From positions 1 through 9,498 of the forward strand of contig JAPLUA010000553.1 of the NCBI GenBank assembly GCA_026397855.1: a stretch of DNA of 9,498 nucleotides, written 5' to 3'. A program made the position numbers and the translations under genes. The number at the start of each line of letters is the position of its first letter. The stretch's first letter is position 1. A model generated the notes under the pieces. It saw nothing but the letters and a program-made list of their open reading frames with translations. It was not told the DNA's origin and searched no databases. Shown one piece after another: positions 1-6,506 of the stretch. This DNA comes from Verrucomicrobiota bacterium (lineage in GTDB: Bacteria; Verrucomicrobiota; Verrucomicrobiia; Limisphaerales; UBA8199).

Positions 1-1
1 C

Positions 2-136
2 ACGAGGTTCGTAGTCGAGAGCGACGACTCCTGGATTCCTGAAGAGTTCAAAGAGGCCATGAAGGACGCCAGGGAAGAACGTTTCGTTGACATGGAGGCG
101 GCCCTCCACGAAACGCCGCCCCCGCGCCTGCAATGA
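2..136 (+). CDS. Probable antitoxin of a type II toxin-antitoxin pair, 3' end only
   Basis: The reading frame is open from the window edge and gives 44 residues ending in a TGA. The visible part is acidic and charged (EEFKEAMKDAREERFVDME), followed by a proline-rich tail (TPPPRLQ). The stop codon overlaps the ATG of the next gene as ATGA, the usual arrangement for translationally coupled antitoxin-toxin pairs. The order (short acidic protein, then a RelE/ParE-fold toxin) suggests an antitoxin whose DNA-binding N-terminus lies outside the window and whose charged C-terminus would wrap the toxin. No family can be assigned from this fragment alone; the call rests on position and on the identity of the downstream gene. 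Confidence 0.6.
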   Translation, partial: TRFVVESDDSWIPEEFKEAMKDAREERFVDMEAALHETPPPRLQ

Positions 137-408
137 GATACCACTTCCGCGCGGTCGAGCGGTTCTGGACCTGCTTCTATCGGCTGTCGTCCGCTGACAA
201 GGCGCTGGCTCGGGAAGCGTGGCAGAGCTTCAAGGAGGATCCCTTCGATAGCCACTTGGGCACACACAAGATTCAACGCCTGTCCGCCTACTACGGGCGC
301 ACAATCTACTCAGTGCGTATCGGGGAGGACTTGCGTTCAACCTTCTACGTGGACGGGAACACAGTTGTGTCACTGACTATTGGCACGCACAAGATATACA
401 AGGCCTAA
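133..408 (+). CDS. RelE/ParE-superfamily toxin (type II toxin-antitoxin)
   Basis: This 91-residue basic protein has the size and pattern of RelE/ParE/YafQ-type toxins. An N-terminal helical part (residues 1-35, FRAVERFWTCFYRLSSADKALAREAW) is followed by a beta-sheet core. The core holds HKIQRLSAYYGRTIYSVRIGEDLRSTFYVDGNTVVSLTIGTHKIYK at about residues 45-90, in which the basic HKI, the LRSTF strand and the closing GTHKIY match the YafQ/RelE C-terminal signature with its terminal histidine and tyrosine. Family members are mostly ribosome-dependent mRNA endonucleases or gyrase inhibitors; which activity applies here cannot be read from the sequence. The ATG at 133 overlaps the stop of the preceding frame and has no Shine-Dalgarno sequence, so translation is probably coupled. 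Its last codons overlap the end of the convergent Tat-exported gene by 4 bases. Base composition looks less GC-rich than the genes to the right, in keeping with a mobile module. Confidence 0.82.
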   Translation: MRYHFRAVERFWTCFYRLSSADKALAREAWQSFKEDPFDSHLGTHKIQRLSAYYGRTIYSVRIGEDLRSTFYVDGNTVVSLTIGTHKIYKA

Positions 409-1754
409 TGCGCGAGGATTTTCGCGTAGGCCTCCCCATTCGCCTCCGAGCCGAGCACCTGCCCCAGCGTCTTGCGCCCGAAGCCCCGCATCGTGTCCTC
501 GGGCCAGTGCGTGAAATGCGAGAACGCCAGGTAGTTGAGCGCATTGGGGATGTGCCGGAACGACACCTCCCCGTGGATGCTCACCCCCTCCAGCCCTGAA
601 CGGTAGGCGCGCAGGCACGCCTCTTTGATGGTGCTGACCACTTGCTGATAACGGTCCCCGTGCCACTGGCTGCCCTGGTGCACGAAACCCACCCCGCGCG
701 CGCCGGGCGGCCGGAGATCGCGCGGCCAGTTGGGGTTCTCGAACACCGCCGCCGGGGCGCCATCATCCAGGTAGCGGGTCAGGGGCAATGGATCTTTGAG
801 CACCATGCCGGTCAGCGTCCACTGGCAGACGCCGCCTTCGGGAAGCAGCTTCAACATCGCCGGGGGCTTTGCCCCCATGCTTACGTTCTGCTCCAACTGC
901 TTCCCGTAGTTGAAGCCGGTATAGGTCGCGCAGGCCACCAGCTTGCTGCTGAGCCGCGCCCGGACCGCTTCCATGGCCTGCCGGTAGGACAAGCCCTGAA
1001 AGAAGAAAGCCTCCGGGTCGTCCGCCGGCCAATCCTTCCGCATCGCCCGGGTCAGCGGGTGATAGTCCACAAGCAAGTCGCCGTTCTCCAGGTTCAGCCC
1101 GCCGATCTCGAACTCGCGGAACATCCAGTCCATCGAATCGCGCAGCCAAGCCTGGTAGGCCGGATGCGCCGGGCAGGCACCGAAGTCGCCGTTGAACGCG
1201 TAGGGCTCCCCTTTCTCATTGAGCATCCGCGCATCCGGATGCTGGCGCAGGAACCCGGCCAGGTTGTAGCGGTGCGCCCCCTCATAATACGCGCCCCCGT
1301 ACCAGGTCGTGCCGAAGCCGGGCAGGATGGCAACCCCCTTGGACGCCGCATCCGCGGCGACGCGCTTGCCCGCCTCCACTCCGCCATGCGCATCCCGCAG
1401 GAACCCCCAGACCACAACCCCATTGATCCCCAGGCCCGCCGCGCAGTCCGTCAGACGCCGATAATCCTCCACGAAGGTCTCGGGCCGCTTGAAGTATTTG
1501 TTGTAGCAGCCGGACACCTGCATCCCCGGGTCATCCAGGACCCAGTTCGTGCTGTGGTCCCAGGTCCAGAAATAGGAGTTCGGCAGGGCGGGCTTCGGCC
1601 GGTCGAGTTTCCATGCCAGGCCGGCGCGCCTGGCAGAACGTGGCGCGCCCTGGACGTCCGGGCCAATCGATCCCCCGGCAAGGGTCGCCAACCCCGCACT
1701 CGCTATCGAACTCCGCAAAAAGCCGCGGCGGCTGAGTTTCTGATGATCTTTCAT
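405..1754 (-). CDS. Tat-exported protein with TIM-barrel features, possible glycoside hydrolase
   Basis: The product has 449 residues from the chosen ATG at 1754. I prefer this start because it gives a compact twin-arginine signal (MKDHQKLSRRGFL, R9-R10, then the hydrophobic stretch SSIASAGLATLAGG); an in-frame ATG at 1778 would add 8 residues with no better ribosome site. The mature part has TIM-barrel-like strand motifs: GINGVVVWGFL (about 109-119), GVAILPGFGTTWYGG (about 140-154), FEIGGLNLENGD (215-226, E223) and GVSIHGEVSF (about 390-399, E396). It ends with a segment seen in glycosidase-like proteins (NALNYLAFSHFTHWPEDTM). E223 and E396 sit at strand ends and are candidates for an acid/base pair, but this is inference. 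I cannot place it in a numbered GH family. Tat export suggests it folds or binds a cofactor before crossing the membrane. It is transcribed divergently from the GH20-like gene and lies in a neighbourhood of glycan-degrading enzymes. It could also be a non-enzymatic sugar-binding barrel. Confidence 0.72.
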   Translation of the reverse strand: MKDHQKLSRRGFLRSSIASAGLATLAGGSIGPDVQGAPRSARRAGLAWKLDRPKPALPNSYFWTWDHSTNWVLDDPGMQVSGCYNKYFKRPETFVEDYRRLTDCAAGLGINGVVVWGFLRDAHGGVEAGKRVAADAASKGVAILPGFGTTWYGGAYYEGAHRYNLAGFLRQHPDARMLNEKGEPYAFNGDFGACPAHPAYQAWLRDSMDWMFREFEIGGLNLENGDLLVDYHPLTRAMRKDWPADDPEAFFFQGLSYRQAMEAVRARLSSKLVACATYTGFNYGKQLEQNVSMGAKPPAMLKLLPEGGVCQWTLTGMVLKDPLPLTRYLDDGAPAAVFENPNWPRDLRPPGARGVGFVHQGSQWHGDRYQQVVSTIKEACLRAYRSGLEGVSIHGEVSFRHIPNALNYLAFSHFTHWPEDTMRGFGRKTLGQVLGSEANGEAYAKILAH

Positions 1755-1975
1755 AGGACGCAAGGAACTGCCTGCCATATTCGGCCGTTACGCATACTCA
1801 TCCCATGCACCGAGAGCAAGGTCAGATCGCACGGGGCGGCATGCCGGGGGCCCGGATCTCGCCCCACCCTGCGACCTGCTATCGTCAGAGCCTGGTTGAC
1901 AGCGCGTGCCCGCTCACCCACCTTCTCCCCGCCTGGCTGGCACCGCGGGTGCGCCCGGAAGAAACAAACTGCCGC
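1755..1975. promoter_or_regulatory. Divergent intergenic region with candidate operator palindrome
   Basis: This stretch separates the starts of the minus-strand Tat-exported gene and the plus-strand GH20-like gene, so it should hold both promoters. It contains a perfect 10-bp palindrome CGGCATGCCG at 1837-1846, directly followed by an overlapping inverted repeat CCGGG-GG-CCCGG at 1844-1855. On the plus strand a perfect -35-like TTGACA lies at 1896-1901, but no recognisable -10 follows at normal spacing. On the minus strand a weak pair (TTGCTC, 17 bp, TATGCG) lies just upstream of the ATG at 1778. None of these is strong enough to call as a promoter. The palindrome could be an operator, but in GC-rich DNA it could also be chance. 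No Shine-Dalgarno sequence precedes either start. Confidence 0.35.
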
Positions 1976-3997
1976 ATGATTACACACCGATCCACTAACC
2001 TCCGCACCGCCCTCACCCTCTTCTTCCTGACGGCCCTGACCCTCCCTATCCTGGCGGCGGGCCCCAAACCGACGCCGGTGTCGCCGCCGGACGCCGAGGC
2101 GTGGATTCGCCACACGATCCCGCTGCCCAAGCAAATCGAGATCAAGGCGAAGGTAATCCGGCCGGCGGCGGGGATTCAGATTGCCGAACCGGCCGGGGAT
2201 GGCGGGCTGGGGAAGCAGGCGGGGGACGAATTACGCGCATGGGTTGCGGCGAAGTCGCGGACGGGCAAACCGAAGAACACCACCTTCAGTCTGCAGCTTC
2301 AAATCGGCGGGCCGGAGGCAGCGGAATTAAAGACGCTCAAGAATGCCGACCAGGCTTACCGGATTATCCCGAACCAGGCTGGCACCGCCTTGCAGATGGT
2401 GGCACTCACCGGGCGCGGCCTCTATTATGCGGCCAGAACGCTGCAGCAGTTGCTTCGGACCAATGCGGAGGGGAACGTGGAGATTCCACTGGCCCGCGTG
2501 ACGGACTGGCCGGACCTGGCGAAGCGGGGCCTTTGGGGCTCGGATTGCTATGATCACCTGCGCTGGATGGGGGAGCGCAAAATGAACATTGCCGAGCAGA
2601 TTTCCGACCACGGAGTGGAACCGCAGGGCAAGCCGTATGCGCGGCTCAAGGGCGGGCGCGAGCCGATGGTGCGGGAAGGGCCCCGCTGCGGGGTTGATCC
2701 TGTCCCCGTAATCCTGCACCTGGAACAACTGGCAGGCCGGGGTATTTTTCAGGCCTTCCCGCAGTTCAAAGCGCAAGGCGGCCAGGCCGGGGCCATCTGC
2801 TATTCGAAGCCGGAGTTTGCGGGGATACTCGCCGACTGGCTCGTCGAGCTGGGCCGCCTGCCGGGGGTGAGCGAGGTGGACGTCTGGATGGCCGAGAACC
2901 TGCACGGGAAAGGCGGCTGCCAATGTCCCGACTGCCGCAAGGAGGACCGGAACGTCCTGGAGGTGCGGACGATCGTGGCGGCCCTGAAGAAGGCGCGGGA
3001 GAAGTTGCCGGATCTGACCATCTACGTGCTGACCAGCGAGGAGACCGAAGACAGCAATGCCCGCATTCTGCGGGAGCTGCCGCCGGAGGTGAAACTGTGG
3101 TATTACCACAGCCTGCTGACCTACAACTCGGCGGAGTCCCCGATGCTGCGGAAGTACCTGGTGGACGCAGCCAGGGACGGCCACTGGGTCGGGGTGTGCC
3201 CGAATGTGACGGCCTTCGTGAACTTCGCCCATCCCTTCACCGGCGCGGGCTTCATCCATTACCGGATGAATGAGTTCGTGAGCAAGGGCATGTCGGGGCT
3301 GATCGGTTACGCGACGCCGCGCGTCAATTATTCGCTGTTCAACGTGGAGGCTGCGGCGGAGTGGAGCTGGAACGCCCAGGGCCGGACACCGCGCGAGTTC
3401 GCCCTGTCGTGGGCGGTGCGACAGGGAATGAAGGATCCTGGGAAGTTCGCGGACTGGTCGGAAACGATCGGGGCGGTAGCCTGGGATGTGTATGGGTCGG
3501 ACTGGCCGAGCGGCGAGATGAGGACCACGCCGCCGCGGGTGGCGGAGCGGCTGCGCAAGGGAGACTTTGGCGGGCTGGGCACCAACCTGTGGGGAGTGTA
3601 TCGCTCGCCCTGGGCGGACATCAAAAACGTCGAGCACCTCAACTCCGATGTCGCGCAGGCGGAGCGGGCGGTCGGGCTGGCGCGAGAGCTGGGCCAGCAG
3701 GAATTTGTGCAGGAGAGCCTGGTGGTACAGGGTTACATCCGGTCGCTTAAGGCGCTGTACGAGCTGCGGTCAATCATCAAGCCGGAGGGCAGGGTGCCGG
3801 CGGTGCGCAGCGAGGATGCCAGGGGTTACTTCAAGCTGTATGCGGACAGCTTGCAACAAGTTGCGGCCGCGCTGCCCAGGTGGGAGGAAACCGTCCGCAA
3901 ACCGGGCGACATCCATGGCTTCACGGACAAGCCGATTGAAGTGATCCAGGAGATGCTGAAGCAGATGGCGAAGCTGCAGGTGGAACTCGGGCTGTAA
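1976..3997 (+). CDS. Secreted glycoside hydrolase-like protein with GH20-type N-terminal domain
   Basis: The product has 673 residues from the ATG at 1976. The frame is open further upstream, but this ATG places a Sec signal peptide at the N-terminus (basic MITHRSTNLR, then ALTLFFLTALTLPILAA, cleavage near residue 28). Residues about 50-175 match the beta-alpha domain that precedes the barrel in GH20-type enzymes: LPKQIEIKAKV, YRIIP, then GRGLYYAARTLQQLL and RVTDWPD. The barrel seems to begin at KRGLWGSDCYDHLRWMGERKMNI (184-205). A central motif VDVWMAEN with E307 is followed by a CxCxxC cluster (C315, C317, C320), also seen in related secreted bacterial families, where it may bind metal or form a disulfide. 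Further barrel strands include LTIYVLTSEETED and VKLWYYHS. The C-terminal 130 residues are helical. The substrate is unknown; hexosaminidase-like or uronidase-like activity on polysaccharides is possible. E307 or the SEE motif at 354-356 could be catalytic, but this is not established. The neighbouring rhamnosidase supports a glycan role. Confidence 0.74.
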   Translation: MITHRSTNLRTALTLFFLTALTLPILAAGPKPTPVSPPDAEAWIRHTIPLPKQIEIKAKVIRPAAGIQIAEPAGDGGLGKQAGDELRAWVAAKSRTGKPKNTTFSLQLQIGGPEAAELKTLKNADQAYRIIPNQAGTALQMVALTGRGLYYAARTLQQLLRTNAEGNVEIPLARVTDWPDLAKRGLWGSDCYDHLRWMGERKMNIAEQISDHGVEPQGKPYARLKGGREPMVREGPRCGVDPVPVILHLEQLAGRGIFQAFPQFKAQGGQAGAICYSKPEFAGILADWLVELGRLPGVSEVDVWMAENLHGKGGCQCPDCRKEDRNVLEVRTIVAALKKAREKLPDLTIYVLTSEETEDSNARILRELPPEVKLWYYHSLLTYNSAESPMLRKYLVDAARDGHWVGVCPNVTAFVNFAHPFTGAGFIHYRMNEFVSKGMSGLIGYATPRVNYSLFNVEAAAEWSWNAQGRTPREFALSWAVRQGMKDPGKFADWSETIGAVAWDVYGSDWPSGEMRTTPPRVAERLRKGDFGGLGTNLWGVYRSPWADIKNVEHLNSDVAQAERAVGLARELGQQEFVQESLVVQGYIRSLKALYELRSIIKPEGRVPAVRSEDARGYFKLYADSLQQVAAALPRWEETVRKPGDIHGFTDKPIEVIQEMLKQMAKLQVELGL

Positions 3998-4012
3998 GCC
4001 GCATCCTGCGGC
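3998..4012. terminator. Short hairpin directly after the GH20-like gene
   Basis: A perfect inverted repeat GCCGCA-tcc-TGCGGC starts at the base after the TAA stop. The stem is 6 bp with a 3-base loop. No T-run follows, so it is not a textbook intrinsic terminator. It may act with the larger hairpin 7 bases downstream to end or protect the transcripts of the two convergent genes. Confidence 0.45.
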
Positions 4013-4019
4013 GTCTTGT

Positions 4020-4042
4020 GCGGGCCAGCGTCGCTGGCCCGC
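4020..4042. terminator. Strong hairpin between convergent genes, likely bidirectional terminator or REP-like element
   Basis: GCGGGCCAGC-gtc-GCTGGCCCGC is a perfect 10-bp GC-rich stem with a 3-base loop. It lies in the 53-bp gap between two genes that converge on it (stops at 3997 and 4051). The position favours a bidirectional transcription stop or an mRNA 3'-end stabiliser. Neither strand has a U-tract after the stem, so termination would be atypical. Paired with the smaller hairpin at 3998-4012 it also looks like a REP-type dispersed palindrome; no second copy was found in this window. Confidence 0.55.
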
Positions 4043-4050
4043 CAATTCCA

Positions 4051-4380
4051 TCACGGCCTGAGGGTCAATTGCCCATGAATGGCCAGCCAGATGCACGGCG
4101 GCTCCCGGCTGGTGAAGACAACCCGGTGGCGCTGGTGCGCCGGGATGAGCACGGAGTCTCCCGCATTCAGGGCCAGGAGCCTGCCGCCTTCATACTCCAG
4201 GGTCGCCTGCCCCTGCGCCAGCAGCACCCACTCATCGCGCGCCTGGTCATACCACTGGCCTGCGGGCGTCACCTGGCCGGCGGAGACGATCCTCTCAACC
4301 AGCAGCCCCGGGGTCTCGATCAGCGGCTCAAACAGCCCTTGCGCCGGCCGCGGATGCGGGAGGGTCCAGAAGTTATTCAT
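4051..4380 (-). CDS. Small single-domain cupin protein
   Basis: The product has 109 residues from the ATG at 4380. A GTG at 4407, overlapping the upstream protease stop as GTGA, would add 9 residues (GTG-TPNPAVRV); I prefer the ATG because its start MNNFWTLP fits the usual short lead-in of small cupins. The fold is indicated by LLVERIVSAGQVTPAGQWYDQARDEWVLLAQGQATLEY (about 27-63) and the second cupin motif GDSVLIPAHQRHRVVF (74-89), closing with IWLAIHG. In the first motif the usual HxH metal ligands are absent (PAGQWYDQ). The second motif keeps H82 and H85. Related proteins often carry the DEWVLL and IPAHxRHRV pattern; their functions are mostly unassigned, with metal or small-molecule binding proposed. 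It has no signal peptide and so is probably cytoplasmic. It lies 23 bp downstream of the protease gene and is probably co-transcribed with it, although a functional link is unclear. Confidence 0.83.
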   Translation of the reverse strand: MNNFWTLPHPRPAQGLFEPLIETPGLLVERIVSAGQVTPAGQWYDQARDEWVLLAQGQATLEYEGGRLLALNAGDSVLIPAHQRHRVVFTSREPPCIWLAIHGQLTLRP

Positions 4381-4403
4381 GACTCTTACCGCAGGATTCG
4401 GCG

Positions 4404-6506
4404 TCACCGGAATCCCACCCGGTAGAACCGCTGCCGGAGCCCGGCCTCGGAATCAACAACGAGCCCTGTAGGCAGAGCCAAAACCACCTCCTGAATCTGG
4501 CTCCAGCTCTGCAGGTTGGAGGAGGCATACACCTGGTAGGTCTGCCCTGCCGCGCCTGCAAAGGCGAACTCAAATCCGCCGTCAGCCCTCCGGCGCAAAG
4601 AGTCGGCCAGGATAACTGGCGACGACGGGATGGCTTGTCCCATGTGGGCGATAAACTGGTACGCGCTCCAGGTCGCATCCTTGTTGTCCCCCTTGTTGAG
4701 CACCGTAACGGCCCATGTCCCTGCCGGGTTCTCCCCGAAAAACGCATGGCTGGTAAGAAACCAATTGGTGAGAGACGCGGCGGCCGTGCTGGTGTCCGAC
4801 CGGCAGGACATCAGGAGGCGGGATCGTGTGCCCTGGGGCGACGTCAGGTGTGCCTCGATGTCGCGGAGCACGGTGGCGGCAAAATCCAGGCGCATTTCCA
4901 CGACCTCAAGAGGCGACGGGTTGGTCAGCGTGAAGGCTCGGCTGACACTGGCGCCCGGCGAGATCAGCGCCCCGACCGGAACCGGGGCATCGTCTCCTTG
5001 CACCACCTCCGGCGTGACGCCGGTGTATTGGCGGGCCAACGCCGTGAAGCGGTCGGCGTTGATTTTGCCAAACCCATAGTTCTGGTTGAAGCAGAACCCT
5101 GCCCCATTGGTGCGCCATCCCCCGTCGCTGGTGGCGGTGGTGTCGTCCGGATCCACCCGATCGCAGGAGCGGGCCAGCAGATGTTTGGCCAGCCGGATTT
5201 CGAGATTCGTATTGGCCTGCACCCCCAGGGCCATGATCCCCGCTACCAGGGGCGTGGCGGACGATGTCCCGCCAAAGTCGGCTGTGTAGTCCTGGTCGGG
5301 GAACGGATTACCCGGCCACTTGTAATTGTTGTAGCCGTTCGTGCCCGCGCGGTCGGTCGTGGTGATCTCCAACTCGTTGGTGCGCGGGCTGGAGGAGGGT
5401 GCGGTGACGAAAACGCACGCGCCAAAGCCGCTGTAGGTCGCAAAGATCCCGCTGCTGGCCAGCGCCGCAACGTTGATGACGCAGGGGCTGGAACTCTTGC
5501 CTCTCCGGTTGGAGTCTTCCACCGGCTCATTGCGCGAGTTCCCGGCGGAGACACAATGAATGGTTCCGGCACCGGCTGATTCCACCAACGCGGCTCTCTC
5601 GGCTGATTCATTATCGAACGGGGTGGAGGAGCCGTAGCTGTGGTTCTTGACACGAATGTTCCGATTCGTGCCAAAGCTGTGATACTTCGTGGCATCCACA
5701 AAAGCAGCCACGGTTGAGCCGCCCTCAAAATCAACCCGCAGCCCGGCGAGCCGGGCCCACGGCGCAGCGCCGGTAACGCCCAGTCCGTTGCCACCGCGAG
5801 CCGCCGCCACCCCCGAAACGGCCGTCCCGTGATTGTCATTGGGGTAAACCGGGTCCGGGTTCGGGCTGTTCTCCCCGAAGTTCCAACTGTCGCTGGCCAC
5901 GTAATTGGGCGCAAGGTCGGGGTGCGCGGTATCCAGCCCGTCATCCACGATGCCGATCGTTACCCCCGAGCCCGTGATGTCCCGGCTCCAGGCCCCTTGC
6001 ACCCGGGAATCCCGGTCCGGATGCTCCAGCCAGTTGAGATGCCACTGGCCCGGGAAGTTGGTCGGGCTGTTGGCCGGATAATACGGATCGTTGGGAATGA
6101 ACGCCTCGCGCACGTTCCGCGTCACGCTGTTGAGCCAGGCATCCCGCAGTGGGTCGGCGCCAACAACCGCGCCGGCCTTTGACGCGGAACTGGCCTGCGA
6201 CGCCACCACCTTCTCCGCTTCGAGCTCCGATCCCGCCCTGACCACATGCATGTCCGGATCGCTGCGCAGGGTGTAAAGGAACTCCAGCTTCCGTTCCCGT
6301 GCAAAAGCCCGGATATCAGCCCCGGGCGCGAGCCGGACCAGGATTTCGGTGGTGGTCGCTTCACCCCACACGGGCACCGCGGCGAGGCACAAACACGCCA
6401 GGCCATACGCATTCCAACGACTGCCCGCCCTCCGGAGGGCAGACAAAGCCAGGGCCGGCAAACCGGGGGCGTGGATACCGCTGCAGCAGAGGAGTAATCT
6501 TGTCAT
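4404..6506 (-). CDS. Secreted subtilisin/kexin-like serine protease (S8) with P domain
   Basis: The product has 700 residues. An N-terminal export region ends near residue 48 (AYGLACLCLAAVPVWGEA). A propeptide-like segment follows (TTEILVRLAPGADIRAF and on, about 51-135), then PNDPYYP and QWHLNWL, which usually open an S8 catalytic domain. The triad is complete: D188 in GIVDDGLD, H226 in NDNHGTAVSG and S415 in GGTSSATPLVAG, with the oxyanion asparagine N323 in VSAGNS. The DDG form around the aspartate is typical of the kexin branch. The catalytic domain ends near YGFGKINADRFTALA (477-491). A P (Homo B) domain spans about 505-625, with HLTSPQGTRSRLL and FFGENPAGTWAVTV. The last 70 residues form a separate tail (GQTYQVYASSNLQSW to RFYRVGFR) that resembles a C-terminal domain common in secreted verrucomicrobial proteins. 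The ATG at 6506 gives an unusually long n-region; an in-frame TTG at 6446 (codon 21) would give a more normal signal peptide. Targets are unknown. Confidence 0.9.
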   Translation of the reverse strand: MTRLLLCCSGIHAPGLPALALSALRRAGSRWNAYGLACLCLAAVPVWGEATTTEILVRLAPGADIRAFARERKLEFLYTLRSDPDMHVVRAGSELEAEKVVASQASSASKAGAVVGADPLRDAWLNSVTRNVREAFIPNDPYYPANSPTNFPGQWHLNWLEHPDRDSRVQGAWSRDITGSGVTIGIVDDGLDTAHPDLAPNYVASDSWNFGENSPNPDPVYPNDNHGTAVSGVAAARGGNGLGVTGAAPWARLAGLRVDFEGGSTVAAFVDATKYHSFGTNRNIRVKNHSYGSSTPFDNESAERAALVESAGAGTIHCVSAGNSRNEPVEDSNRRGKSSSPCVINVAALASSGIFATYSGFGACVFVTAPSSSPRTNELEITTTDRAGTNGYNNYKWPGNPFPDQDYTADFGGTSSATPLVAGIMALGVQANTNLEIRLAKHLLARSCDRVDPDDTTATSDGGWRTNGAGFCFNQNYGFGKINADRFTALARQYTGVTPEVVQGDDAPVPVGALISPGASVSRAFTLTNPSPLEVVEMRLDFAATVLRDIEAHLTSPQGTRSRLLMSCRSDTSTAAASLTNWFLTSHAFFGENPAGTWAVTVLNKGDNKDATWSAYQFIAHMGQAIPSSPVILADSLRRRADGGFEFAFAGAAGQTYQVYASSNLQSWSQIQEVVLALPTGLVVDSEAGLRQRFYRVGFR
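6427..6440. repeat. 14-bp perfect palindrome inside the protease signal-peptide codons
   Basis: GCCCTCCGGAGGGC is its own reverse complement. It falls about 65-80 bases from the protease ATG on the minus strand, just downstream of the alternative TTG start at 6446. In RNA it could fold only as a stem with a reduced loop, or extend by pairing the flanking CTGCCC with GGGCAG. It could affect early translation or be chance in GC-rich coding sequence. Confidence 0.3.

Noticed and set aside
1896..1901. Perfect TTGACA as a plus-strand -35 box
   Set aside because: No -10-like sequence follows at 15-19 bp; the following bases are CACCTT and similar.
1805..1975. In-frame upstream extension of the GH20-like gene to an ATG at 1805
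   Set aside because: The added 57 residues have no signal-peptide character and would bury the clear Sec signal that begins at the ATG at 1976.
642..1979. Plus-strand open frame of about 445 codons opposite the Tat-exported gene
   Set aside because: It has no domain, signal or motif, and it runs antisense to a frame with a canonical Tat signal and barrel motifs.
2327..3637. Minus-strand open frame of about 436 codons opposite the GH20-like gene
   Set aside because: It is rich in H, R, P and L with no recognisable family pattern; the sense frame explains the region.
4635..5579. Plus-strand open frame of about 314 codons opposite the protease gene
   Set aside because: It is antisense to the catalytic and P domains of a well-supported S8 protease and carries no motif of its own.
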